DNA of 38,626 nucleotides. It comes from RGIG1995 sp045652425 (lineage in GTDB: Bacteria; Bacillota; Clostridia; Oscillospirales; CAG-272). This document shows, in pieces, positions 8,214 to 14,650 of this stretch. Where the stretch lies: assembly GCA_045652425.1 (NCBI GenBank), contig JAZRUG010000023.1:1-38626 (forward strand). Reading direction: 5' to 3'. How positions within the stretch are numbered: position 1 is the stretch's first letter; each line of letters opens with the position of its first letter. The notes beneath the pieces are model-generated. The model was not told the DNA's origin and did no database searches. It saw nothing but the letters and a program-made list of their open reading frames with translations. A program made the translations under genes and the position numbers.

Positions 8214-9725
8214 ATGAGCGATAATGTAAATGTTGAACAGACAGAACAGGAATATAATGAAGTTGTAAGAATAAGAAGAGAGAAACTTGCAGGACTTAAA
8301 GAAGCAGGCAAAGACCCTTTTACACTTACGAAGTATGATGTAAGTGCTTATTCTACCGATATAAAGGCGGATTTTGAGAAGTATGACGGAAAGACCGTAA
8401 CTATTGCGGGAAGAATTATCAGCCGCAGAATTATGGGTAAAGCAAGTTTTGTTAATATCCAGGACAGTGAAGGCAATATTCAGGCTTATATTCGCAGAGA
8501 CGACGTTGATGCGGGACTCGAAGAGGGCCAGTCTGTATATGCAGAATTTAAGAAGTGGGATATCGGCGATATAATTGGTATTGAAGGTTTTGTATTTAAG
8601 ACAAAGACAGGCGAAATGTCAGTTCATGCGCAGAAGATTATTCTTCTTGCAAAATCGCTTCTTCCTCTGCCCGAGAAGTTCCATGGACTTAAGGACACAG
8701 ATTTGAGATACCGTCAGAGATACGTTGACCTTATTGTAAATCCCGAAGTAAGAGATACTTTTTACAAGCGCTCAATGATTTTGAAAGAGATAAGAAATTA
8801 TCTTGATTCAAAAGGCTTCCTTGAAGTTGATACACCTATTCTTGTTCCCCTTGAAATAGGCGCATCTGCAAGACCTTTCAAGACACACCACAATACACTT
8901 GATATGGATATGTATCTCCGTATAGAAACAGAGCTTTATCTCAAGAGACTTATCGTTGGCGGTATGCATAAGGTTTACGAGGTTGGTAGAATATTCCGTA
9001 ACGAAGGTATGGATACGAAACACAACCCCGAATTTACATCAATTGAGCTTTACCAGGCATTTACCGATTACTACGGTATGATGGACTTGGTTGAAGAACT
9101 TTACAAGCTTCTTGCTGAAAAGATTTGCGGCGGTCTTGTTATTAACTATCAAGGCAACGAGATTGATATGGGTAAGTGGGAAAGACTTACCATGGTTGAG
9201 GCTGTTAAGAAATATGCAGGCGTTGACTATAACGATTGGAAGACAGACGAAGAAGCAAGAGAGTGCGCGAAGAAGATGCACGTTCACGTTGAAGATAACG
9301 CGACAAAGGGTACTGTACTTATTGAATTCTTTGATGCATACGTTGAAGAGAAGCTTATTCAGCCTACGTTTATTTACGATTATCCCGTTGAAAACAGTCC
9401 TTTGGCAAAGAGAAAGCCCTCTAACCCTGCATTTACAGAACGTTTTGAATACTTTATAAACGCTACCGAGTTTGGCAATGCATTTAGTGAGCTTAACGAT
9501 CCTATTGACCAAAAGGAACGTTTTGAAAAGCAGGTTGCGGCGAAGAGAGCAGCAGAACCCGAAACAGGTGCAGAAGTTGACTATGACTACGTAACAGCGC
9601 TCGAATACGGTATGCCTCCTACAGGCGGTCTCGGATTCGGTATCGACAGACTTGTAATGCTCCTTACCGACAGCGCATCAATCAGAGACGTATTGTTGTT
9701 CCCCACTATGAAACCCCTCGATTAA
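8214..9725 (+). CDS. lysS: Lysyl-tRNA synthetase (class II), with its 3' end replaced by an integrated element
   Basis: Charges tRNA-Lys with lysine. The 503-residue product has the N-terminal OB-fold anticodon-binding domain (about 60-160, VTIAGRIISRRIMGKASFVNI) and a class II catalytic core: motif 1 (RYRQRYVDLIV), motif 2 (RIFRNEG, R259) and motif 3 (GLGFGIDR, R479). The coding sequence is intact, ending FPTMKPLD. A second copy of the lysS end, coding LPTMKPIE-stop, is found 4.9 kb downstream at 14651-14677 beside a strong terminator. The last codons of this copy were therefore most likely brought in by the element inserted at 9708-14667. The protein stays full length with conservative terminal changes. 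Confidence 0.96.
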   Translation: MSDNVNVEQTEQEYNEVVRIRREKLAGLKEAGKDPFTLTKYDVSAYSTDIKADFEKYDGKTVTIAGRIISRRIMGKASFVNIQDSEGNIQAYIRRDDVDAGLEEGQSVYAEFKKWDIGDIIGIEGFVFKTKTGEMSVHAQKIILLAKSLLPLPEKFHGLKDTDLRYRQRYVDLIVNPEVRDTFYKRSMILKEIRNYLDSKGFLEVDTPILVPLEIGASARPFKTHHNTLDMDMYLRIETELYLKRLIVGGMHKVYEVGRIFRNEGMDTKHNPEFTSIELYQAFTDYYGMMDLVEELYKLLAEKICGGLVINYQGNEIDMGKWERLTMVEAVKKYAGVDYNDWKTDEEARECAKKMHVHVEDNATKGTVLIEFFDAYVEEKLIQPTFIYDYPVENSPLAKRKPSNPAFTERFEYFINATEFGNAFSELNDPIDQKERFEKQVAAKRAAEPETGAEVDYDYVTALEYGMPPTGGLGFGIDRLVMLLTDSASIRDVLLFPTMKPLD

Positions 9726-9728
9726 GAA

Positions 9729-9750
9729 AATGCCGTAAAATAGCGGCATT
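9729..9750 (+). terminator. Hairpin directly after lysS
   Basis: AATGCCG (9729-9735) pairs with CGGCATT (9744-9750) around an 8-base loop, 3 bases after the lysS stop. No T tract follows at once; the nearest T run is 9 bases on. It is a weak terminator on its own and lies on the element side of the junction. Confidence 0.45.
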
Positions 9751-9780
9751 ACAGGGTTTTTGAAACTCTATCAAAACCGA

Positions 9781-9800
9781 TTTACGACACATTTACGACA
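9781..9800 (+). repeat. Left-end TTTACGACA repeats (candidate integrase arm sites)
   Basis: Two direct copies of TTTACGACA at 9781-9789 and 9792-9800, about 70-80 bp inside the left junction. Three copies of the same motif (TTTACGAYA) in the same orientation stand near the right end at 14506-14535. Short direct repeats near both ends are the usual form of arm-type sites bound by the small N-terminal domain of tyrosine integrases. Confidence 0.6.
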
Positions 9801-9815
9801 AATGAAAAAATGCAG

Positions 9816-9852
9816 AAGGACTATGACACCCAAAATGTCATAGTCCTTTTTT
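9816..9852 (+). terminator. Strong terminator inside the left end of the element
   Basis: AAGGACTATGAC (9816-9827) pairs perfectly with GTCATAGTCCTT (9837-9848) around a 9-base loop, followed by a run of Ts. It would stop lysS transcripts entering the element. On the other strand it can also serve the minus-strand gene ending at 9858, whose tail is T-rich but offset. Confidence 0.85.
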
Positions 9853-9857
9853 ATAGT

Positions 9858-10379
9858 TTATATCATCATTGAATAATCAACCGCATAAACGAAATCTTTA
9901 CCGTAGCGCGATTCGTCAATAATCGTAATCTTTCTCTTGTTATATGTATAACCGTCAGAATCAATAATATATAAATCACTTAATGTTATGTTTTCTTTGC
10001 ATGCATACTTTTTAAGAACTTCATAAGCAATTAAAATTTCTTTGGTTGGTGTAACAGTTACTTTTGTCACTTCCTTATTTACAAAAATACCTAATCCTCG
10101 ATGAACTCTTATTTTCTCTATATTTGGAGGTAAATATGCACCACATGTTTTATAAGTACTAGGCAGATTTTTATCAAAGGTCAACGTCCCTGAAAGTATA
10201 CCTTTGTTAATTTTACCTTGGCTTGCTGCATTTTTCAATAACACTTCCAATTTATGGATAAATGGTCCACCTATTCGTTCATTTGTTTCTTGTTCTGCTT
10301 TTTTTACCTTTTGCTCTTGTTCTTTCTCATATTCCGAGCTTGTTTTTGCAACGCGATTGATTTCGTCACGTAAACTCAT
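9858..10379 (-). CDS. Hypothetical protein carried by the element (173 aa)
   Basis: I do not recognise the family. The product is soluble and charged. Residues 10-33 are rich in Lys, Glu and Gln and probably helical (YEKEQEQKVKKAEQETNERI). The rest alternates short hydrophobic strands with polar turns (LSGTLTFDKN, KVTVTPTKEILIAYEVLKKY, LYIIDSDGYTYNKRKITIIDE), suggesting a small alpha/beta or beta-rich domain. There is no signal peptide, membrane segment or obvious catalytic motif. Expression signals are excellent: AGGAGG nine bases before the ATG and an extended -10 promoter at 10409-10437. It is transcribed away from the other element genes and is the only candidate cargo. The motif array at 10443-10560 begins just upstream of its promoter and may control it. 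Confidence 0.8.
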   Translation of the reverse strand: MSLRDEINRVAKTSSEYEKEQEQKVKKAEQETNERIGGPFIHKLEVLLKNAASQGKINKGILSGTLTFDKNLPSTYKTCGAYLPPNIEKIRVHRGLGIFVNKEVTKVTVTPTKEILIAYEVLKKYACKENITLSDLYIIDSDGYTYNKRKITIIDESRYGKDFVYAVDYSMMI

Positions 10380-10408
10380 ATGATAAACCTCCTAAATGAA
10401 TTTATAAT

Positions 10409-10437
10409 ATTATAGCATATTATTTCAATTTTTGCAA
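10409..10437 (-). promoter_or_regulatory. Promoter of the orphan minus-strand gene
   Basis: Read on the minus strand: TTGCAA (10437-10432), a 17-bp spacer ending TGC, and TATAAT (10414-10409), an extended -10 promoter. The transcript would start near 10402, with AGGAGG and the ATG close behind. Confidence 0.75.
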
Positions 10438-10442
10438 TCTTC

Positions 10443-10560
10443 ATGAGTCATAACCGATTCTTATAGAATTTTTATGACTCTTTTTCTTTTATATAAGACT
10501 CTTTAGGAATCTTCATCATTATATAACCATTATGACTCTTTATCTTAAACATAGAGTCAT
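10443..10560. repeat. Array of GAGTCATA / TATGACTC motifs
   Basis: Copies: GAGTCATA at 10445-10452, TATGACTC at 10473-10480, a variant TAAGACTC at 10494-10501, TATGACTC at 10531-10538 and AGAGTCAT at 10553-10560. The outer copies form two inverted pairs (10445/10473 and 10532/10553), each a perfect 8-bp dyad. Looser AAGAGT copies follow at 10583 and 10610. The array lies between the promoter of the minus-strand gene and the hairpin region. It could be operators, a protein-binding array or iteron-like sites. No gene is seen from 10440 to 10723. Confidence 0.65.
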
Positions 10561-10682
10561 TGAGAGTTATCAAGATTAAGAAAAGAGTAAAGAATCCTCT
10601 TGATTGTTTAAAGAGTAGAGACCAATACTTGAAATAAAAAAATTAATAGAATATGTTTTAAACATCAATACTTTTAATTTAA

Positions 10683-10742
10683 GAAGGAGGAATTACAAAC
10701 CATACACACATAAGGAAAAATAAATGAAGGTGGAATTACAAA
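10683..10742 (+). repeat. Direct repeat GAAGGNGGAATTACAAA
   Basis: Two 17-base copies at 10683-10699 and 10726-10742 differ at one position (A or T). A related GGTGGAATTA string recurs at 12143-12152. Each copy contains a Shine-Dalgarno-like purine run, but no convincing reading frame follows either one. Confidence 0.5.
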
Positions 10743-10750
10743 AGAAAACC

Positions 10751-11007
10751 GACCAAGTGTGGTCAACCCTGTATCACCGTTTTTGTGAAACCTATGGAAA
10801 TGTCCAAACGAAAAAAAGGTGGTACCGTCAATCTCAATCCGAGTGCTATGTAGGGTTGGTTGACTTGTCACCAATGTGGTGACCTTTGGTATGGTGGAAA
10901 TTGCACCACTATACATTTGGCAAGGGGTGTCCCTTGTCTTCATCTGAACAATAAATAGCGGTATCTCTGTTGGCATTAACGGTTTGTGACAACAAACCGA
11001 CAATGCC
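10751..11007. other. Hairpin array upstream of tyrosine recombinase 1
   Basis: Four clean short-loop hairpins stand in series: GACCAagtgTGGTC (10751-10764), GTCACCAatgTGGTGAC (10867-10883), CAAGGGgtgtCCCTTG (10921-10936), and a long one whose arms GGCATT..CGGTTTGT (10972-10987) and ACAAACCG..AATGCC (10992-11007) pair at 14 of 16 positions around a 4-base loop. A weaker one lies at 10889-10914. The first two share the core ACCAA(G)TGTGGT. GTCAACC (10762-10768) can also pair with GGTTGAC (10858-10864), enclosing the interval. It may be a structured leader RNA of the recombinase, a recombination or single-strand origin site, or an array of dyad operators. No T tract follows any hairpin, so these are not terminators. 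Confidence 0.6.
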
Positions 11008-11040
11008 GACAGACAACATTTAAGAAAGGAGTGACAGGGA

Positions 11041-12039
11041 ATGTCAAAAAAGCAACGGTCATTATTTATTCAGAGCCTGACCGCAATAGAAAGTTGTTTT
11101 TCATATAGATACGATAAACATTCTTCTAAATACCAAAACGGTCAAGCAGAGCAAGGTTGGAGAGTGTGTAGCTTCTCTGCCAAGTCAAACCTACTTGACA
11201 CGGCACACAACCTCTGCGAATACATCAAAGAGCATTACCCCGACATTGACAAGGTGCGACAGATTCGCCCGTCACACTGTCAAGAGTGGCTTGATAGCAA
11301 AGCAAAAGACGGGTGCTCATACAGTACCATTGAAACCTATAAAAGCAATTTAATGAAATTGTCACGGGTTATCAATCATCACTTCGGAGTGCATACCAAC
11401 TTTGAAACAAAGGTCAATGCAGAACTTATCCCCGATAGGACAAGTCCAAGAGAATTTGCCTTGACACCTGATGAAGTGCAAAGGGTCAAAGACTCTATTG
11501 GCAAATCCTGTCATTCAAGCAATTTCTTTATTTTCTCGTCATACACCTGCTGCCGTGTAAATCAAGTATCTACATTGCAGGCAAGGCACATCACCTTTGG
11601 CGATGACGGGCAAACGATTACTGTGTTACTTGAAAAGGATAAGGGTGGCCGCCAAAATTTAATAGAGGTCACCGACAAGGAGTTTTATTCTTTCTGCCGT
11701 TTGCTCACATCTGACAAAGGGGAAAATGAGTCCTTGTTTGGTAATATCAAACCTAATTCTGCGAATCGTTGGTTAAATAGGAAACTTGCCGCTCTTTCAA
11801 TCACAACACCACAAGCAAAGACTCTCGGCACAAAGACGGTCTTGAAAAGTGGCAATCATAGTGTGCGCAAGGGAGCCATAATTGCCTACTACAACAAGCA
11901 ATATCAACACTATCTTAATTTGGGATATGGCCACGAAAAAGCCGACAAAACAGCAAAAAGCGACTGTTGTATCCGACTTTCGCACGGCTCGGAAAATAGG
12001 TCCGATATTATACAAATCTATCTCGGTGCAAAAACATAA
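11041..12039 (+). CDS. Tyrosine recombinase (first of two in the element)
   Basis: The 332-residue phage-integrase-family protein has a SAM-like core-binding domain (about 50-130) and a C-terminal catalytic domain. All catalytic positions can be assigned: R172 (CCRVNQVSTLQ), a beta-hairpin lysine in EKDKGGRQ, H273 and R276 (HSVRK), H315 (LSHGSEN) and the nucleophile Y327 (IQIYLG). It should therefore be active. It is not of the Tn916 type: it lacks the arm-binding N-terminal domain of the second recombinase and has an unusual Cys pair (TCCRV). Start ATG with AAAGGAG 9 bases upstream. It lies just after the hairpin array, and a terminator follows at 12166. Its job next to a separate Int/Xis pair is unclear. 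Confidence 0.85.
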   Translation: MSKKQRSLFIQSLTAIESCFSYRYDKHSSKYQNGQAEQGWRVCSFSAKSNLLDTAHNLCEYIKEHYPDIDKVRQIRPSHCQEWLDSKAKDGCSYSTIETYKSNLMKLSRVINHHFGVHTNFETKVNAELIPDRTSPREFALTPDEVQRVKDSIGKSCHSSNFFIFSSYTCCRVNQVSTLQARHITFGDDGQTITVLLEKDKGGRQNLIEVTDKEFYSFCRLLTSDKGENESLFGNIKPNSANRWLNRKLAALSITTPQAKTLGTKTVLKSGNHSVRKGAIIAYYNKQYQHYLNLGYGHEKADKTAKSDCCIRLSHGSENRSDIIQIYLGAKT

Positions 12040-12058
12040 AAATAATTCGTCAAAATAC

Positions 12059-12086
12059 TTGCAATTTAAAAAACTGTAGTTATACT
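12059..12086 (+). promoter_or_regulatory. Possible promoter between recombinase 1 and the next terminator
   Basis: TTGCAA (12059-12064), 16 bp, TATACT (12081-12086). The next feature downstream is the strong terminator at 12166-12208, with no reading frame between. The start point would be near 12093. Confidence 0.4.
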
Positions 12087-12165
12087 TTATCATGTAAGTG
12101 ATTTACAACACTTTTTCTTTTGTCTTTTATTTACATATTTTTGGTGGAATTATATTTACGAAGGT

Positions 12166-12208
12166 GGAATGCCCCGAGGCTGCTCGGGGGCATTCCATTT
12201 TCTTTTTT
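12166..12208 (+). terminator. Strong GC-rich terminator
   Basis: GGAATGCCCCGAG (12166-12178) pairs with CTCGGGGGCATTCC (12183-12196) with one bulged G and a 4-base loop, followed by ATTTTCTTTTTT. It separates tyrosine recombinase 1 from the SSB-like gene, which begins 45 bases further on. It could act as an attenuator for that gene. Confidence 0.88.
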
Positions 12209-12252
12209 GTGTTGTAGCCACTAAAAAATATTAAATAAAAGGAGTGTTCCAA

Positions 12253-12684
12253 ATGATTAATCCAATTCGCCTATTCACAGGCACAGAAAAAGAGTTCGTT
12301 ATGATACAAGGTTATGTTCGCTCGGTGACAGATAGAGGGAGTTATAATTCTGTCTCTTTCCTTGCCGACTCAAACAATCGAGGTCCAAAAGCCCCACTTG
12401 TTTCGGTAATGTGTTTCAACAACACCACAGGCATTAACTATAAGAAACTAACCCAATATACCAAGGGCAGATTCGTCACATTCTTTGCCGAAGTTCGCTA
12501 CAAAGAGGACGGCACCCCAAGTTACAAGGCAGTTGGTATTTCTATTGCTCCAACAGAGTTCAAAGAAGATACCAACCCTATCGACGATGACGAGATTCAA
12601 CCCGACTATAACGAAACCGAAGAGTATGAGCAATTAACTTTTGATTTCGTTGACGAAGATTTACCTTTTTCTGCAACAGATTAA
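12253..12684 (+). CDS. SSB-like OB-fold single-strand DNA-binding protein
   Basis: The 143-residue protein has a beta-rich N-terminal part (about 15-105: GYVRSVTDRGSYNSVSFLAD, VSVMCFNN, GRFVTFFAEVRYKEDG, YKAVGISI), consistent with an OB fold. An acidic, disordered tail (DDDEIQPDYNETEEYEQ) ends DEDLPFSATD. The DEDLPF string matches the C-terminal tip by which bacterial SSB recruits partners, here with four extra residues after it. The assignment rests on this architecture, not on a strong family signature. AAAGGAG stands 8 bases before the ATG at 12253; the GTG at 12244 overlaps that site and is rejected. It follows a strong terminator and precedes xis and int. Confidence 0.65.
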   Translation: MINPIRLFTGTEKEFVMIQGYVRSVTDRGSYNSVSFLADSNNRGPKAPLVSVMCFNNTTGINYKKLTQYTKGRFVTFFAEVRYKEDGTPSYKAVGISIAPTEFKEDTNPIDDDEIQPDYNETEEYEQLTFDFVDEDLPFSATD

Positions 12685-12794
12685 GGCTGACAAGCAAAAA
12701 AATACGCGCTATACTCTTTAAAAACCCGAGGTTTTGAATAATTTACAAAAAGTTCATATTCTCTAAAATAGACGAATCTGAGCTCTCAAAAATC

Positions 12795-12848
12795 AAATCG
12801 GCCTATTTTACCCCTACTTTTCGGGTTTGGGGTAAAATGGCACGATTT
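12795..12848. other. Long hairpin upstream of the excisionase gene
   Basis: AAATCG (12795-12800) pairs with CGATTT (12843-12848), and ATTTTACCCC (12805-12814) pairs with GGGGTAAAAT (12829-12838). Both stems are perfect, separated by a symmetrical 4-base internal loop; the apical loop is 14 bases. No T tract follows. TTGACA begins 8 bases later (12856), so the hairpin abuts a possible xis promoter. It may be an operator dyad or a leader structure controlling xis-int. Confidence 0.6.
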
Positions 12849-12920
12849 GGGGGTATTGACAAAATCGAAAAAATATCTTACTCTTTGCCATCACCATTTT
12901 TATAAAGGAGGTTGAGAAAG

Positions 12921-13178
12921 TTGTTCGACGGCACTTACGATGAGTGTTTGCCGAAGAGAACGAATAATACGACAAAGGATAAAGAAAAAACACCAATATG
13001 GCATAAACACAATTTAACGGCAGAAGAAGCAGCAGACTATTTCAACATTGGAATAAACAAGCTGCGACAATTTGCAAACGAACACAAGGACGAAGAGTTT
13101 CTGCTTTGGAGTGGAAACCGTGTCCTTTTCAAACGAAGATTGTTTGAAGAATATATCGACAAAATAAATATAATTTAA
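12921..13178 (+). CDS. xis: Tn916-type excisionase (Xis)
   Basis: Small basic winged-helix DNA-bending protein that directs the partner integrase toward excision. The C-terminal 60 residues (PIWHKHNLTAEEAADYF, NIGINKLRQFANEH, LWSGNRVLFKRRLFEEYID) match the Tn916 Xis pattern, including the helix-turn-helix and the wing sequence GNR. The product is 85 residues, about 18 longer at the N-terminus than Tn916 Xis. No ATG fits: AGGAGG (12906-12911) abuts a TTG at 12912 but stands 9 bases before the TTG at 12921, so a TTG start at 12921 is preferred. The integrase begins 12 bases after its stop, so the two are co-transcribed. Confidence 0.88.
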   Translation: MFDGTYDECLPKRTNNTTKDKEKTPIWHKHNLTAEEAADYFNIGINKLRQFANEHKDEEFLLWSGNRVLFKRRLFEEYIDKINII

Positions 13179-13190
13179 GGAGAAAAAAGT

Positions 13191-14459
13191 ATGTCAAGTA
13201 AAAGACGAGATTCAAAAAATAGGATATTAGAAAAAGGCGAGTTCCAACGAGAAGACGGAAGATATGAATTTAAATACAAAGACCGACTTGGAAAAAGACG
13301 GACCGTTTACAGTTGGAAACTTGTTCCCACCGACAAAGTACCCGAGGGCAAAAAGTGTGACTTGTCACTTCGGGAAATGGAAAAGAAAATCAAGCGCGAC
13401 TTGGAAGACGGTCTTGATACCTATACCGCAGAGAGAACAGACCTTAATTATTTCTTTGAAAAGTATATGGCGATGAAAAAGAATCTTCGCCCATCAACCC
13501 GTGAAAATTACATTTATATGTATACCAAGTATGTCAGCGAAGATTTGGGCAAACGAAAAATAACTGCTATCAAGTATAGCGACGTGAAAGCATTTTATAT
13601 GCACCTTATCTATGATGTTGGGTTTAAACCTAACAGTATGGAAATTATACACACCATTTTGAACCCGATATTCACAATGGCATTCCGTGATGATTATATC
13701 CGTAAAAACCCCATAGATGGTCTTATGAAAGAAATTAAGCAGAATTGCGGATGGGAGAAGGTTCAACGACATGCCCTTACTGCACCGCAACAGAAGGCTT
13801 TTATGGACTTCGTACGGCAGTCCAAACAGTATAAGCATTGGTTACCACTATTCACATTTTGCTTGGGAACAGGGTGTCGTGTGGGCGAGGTAATTGGGCT
13901 CCAGTGGTCTGATTGTTTTTTCAAAGGTGGGGTAATATTCGTAAACCACAATATGCTCTATCGCAAGAACAAGGACGGAAAATGTCAGTTTCATATCCAT
14001 GCGACTAAAACGACAAATGGTACCAGAGAGGTACCCATGTTTGACGAAGTCCGTGAAGCCCTGTTACAGACGAGAGAACAACAAATCAAGAACGGTGGTT
14101 GCCAAGCTGTTGTTGACGGTTTGAGTGATTTTGTTTTTACCAATCGTTATAACGAGGTATATTCGCCTGCGGCTCTCAATAGGGCAATCGCACGAATTAT
14201 CCGTGATTATAACAAAGAGGAAACTGAAAAGGCAGTTGCAGAAGAAAGAGACCCTTTGTTGTTACCGCATTTCTCTATGCACAATTTACGGCACACATTC
14301 TGCACCCGACTTTGCGAAGTGGAGAGTAATATAAAGTATATACAAGTCATTATGGGGCATAGCGATGCCTCGACCACAATGGATATATACAATGAGGCAA
14401 CAAAGGAACTCAAAGAGCAGAAATCGCAAAAACTACAAGGTGTATTGCAGATTGCCTAA
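13191..14459 (+). CDS. int: Tn916-family tyrosine integrase (Int)
   Basis: Site-specific recombinase that most likely inserted the element into lysS. The 422-residue product has the Tn916 arm-binding N-terminal domain (SSKRRDSKNRILEKGEFQRE, then DGRYEFKYKD, then VYSWKLVPTDKVPEGK), a SAM-like core-binding domain (about 85-170) and the catalytic domain with R230 (GCRVGEVIGLQW), H364 and R367 (HNLRHTFCTRL), H390 (MGHSDASTTMD) and nucleophile Y400 (IYNEA). All catalytic residues are intact. AAGGAG stands 9 bases before the ATG. A terminator follows 8 bases after the stop, and candidate arm sites lie 45-180 bases downstream. Confidence 0.95.
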   Translation: MSSKRRDSKNRILEKGEFQREDGRYEFKYKDRLGKRRTVYSWKLVPTDKVPEGKKCDLSLREMEKKIKRDLEDGLDTYTAERTDLNYFFEKYMAMKKNLRPSTRENYIYMYTKYVSEDLGKRKITAIKYSDVKAFYMHLIYDVGFKPNSMEIIHTILNPIFTMAFRDDYIRKNPIDGLMKEIKQNCGWEKVQRHALTAPQQKAFMDFVRQSKQYKHWLPLFTFCLGTGCRVGEVIGLQWSDCFFKGGVIFVNHNMLYRKNKDGKCQFHIHATKTTNGTREVPMFDEVREALLQTREQQIKNGGCQAVVDGLSDFVFTNRYNEVYSPAALNRAIARIIRDYNKEETEKAVAEERDPLLLPHFSMHNLRHTFCTRLCEVESNIKYIQVIMGHSDASTTMDIYNEATKELKEQKSQKLQGVLQIA

Positions 14460-14466
14460 CCTATAA

Positions 14467-14494
14467 ACCGAGTGACACAAATCACTCGGTTTTC
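14467..14494 (+). terminator. Terminator of xis-int
   Basis: ACCGAGTGA (14467-14475) and TCACTCGGT (14482-14490) form a perfect 9-bp stem with a 6-base loop, followed by TTTTCC. Confidence 0.88.
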
Positions 14495-14505
14495 CTTTAA
14501 AAACC

Positions 14506-14640
14506 TTTACGATATTTACGACAATTTTTACGACATTTGACCGTGGCAATAAGTTGCGATAAGTGGCGATTCGTGAAAACAGAATATTGAAAACCCTTTA
14601 TCCGTGGGGATTTATAACGATAAGTGGCAATTCGTGAAAA
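14506..14640 (+). repeat. Right-end repeats: TTTACGAYA copies and two GATAAGTGG blocks
   Basis: TTTACGAYA occurs at 14506-14514, 14515-14523 and 14527-14535, oriented as at the left end. Further right, 14557-14579 and 14618-14640 are direct repeats of 23 bp with one mismatch, each reading CGATAAGTGGC..TTCGTGAAAA. The first is preceded by GCAATAAGTT, so three related 10-base units (GCAATAAGTT, GCGATAAGTG, GCGATTCGTG) run head to tail from 14546. The second block ends 11 bases before the displaced lysS end. They are probable integrase binding sites at the right end. No gene is seen from 14495 to 14650. Confidence 0.7.
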
Positions 14641-14650
14641 TACAAAAGTA

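Noticed and set aside
10724..10882. Short reading frame of 52 codons with a possible AAGGA site
   Set aside because: It spans two of the perfect hairpins and ends within the second. The other two frames over the same bases look equally protein-like, including a CxxCG-containing stretch after a TAG at about 10849. Without homologues the hairpin reading is preferred.
10674..11003. Minus-strand frame of 109 codons across the hairpin array
   Set aside because: No ribosome binding site, low-complexity composition, and it covers the palindromes, which create open frames on both strands.
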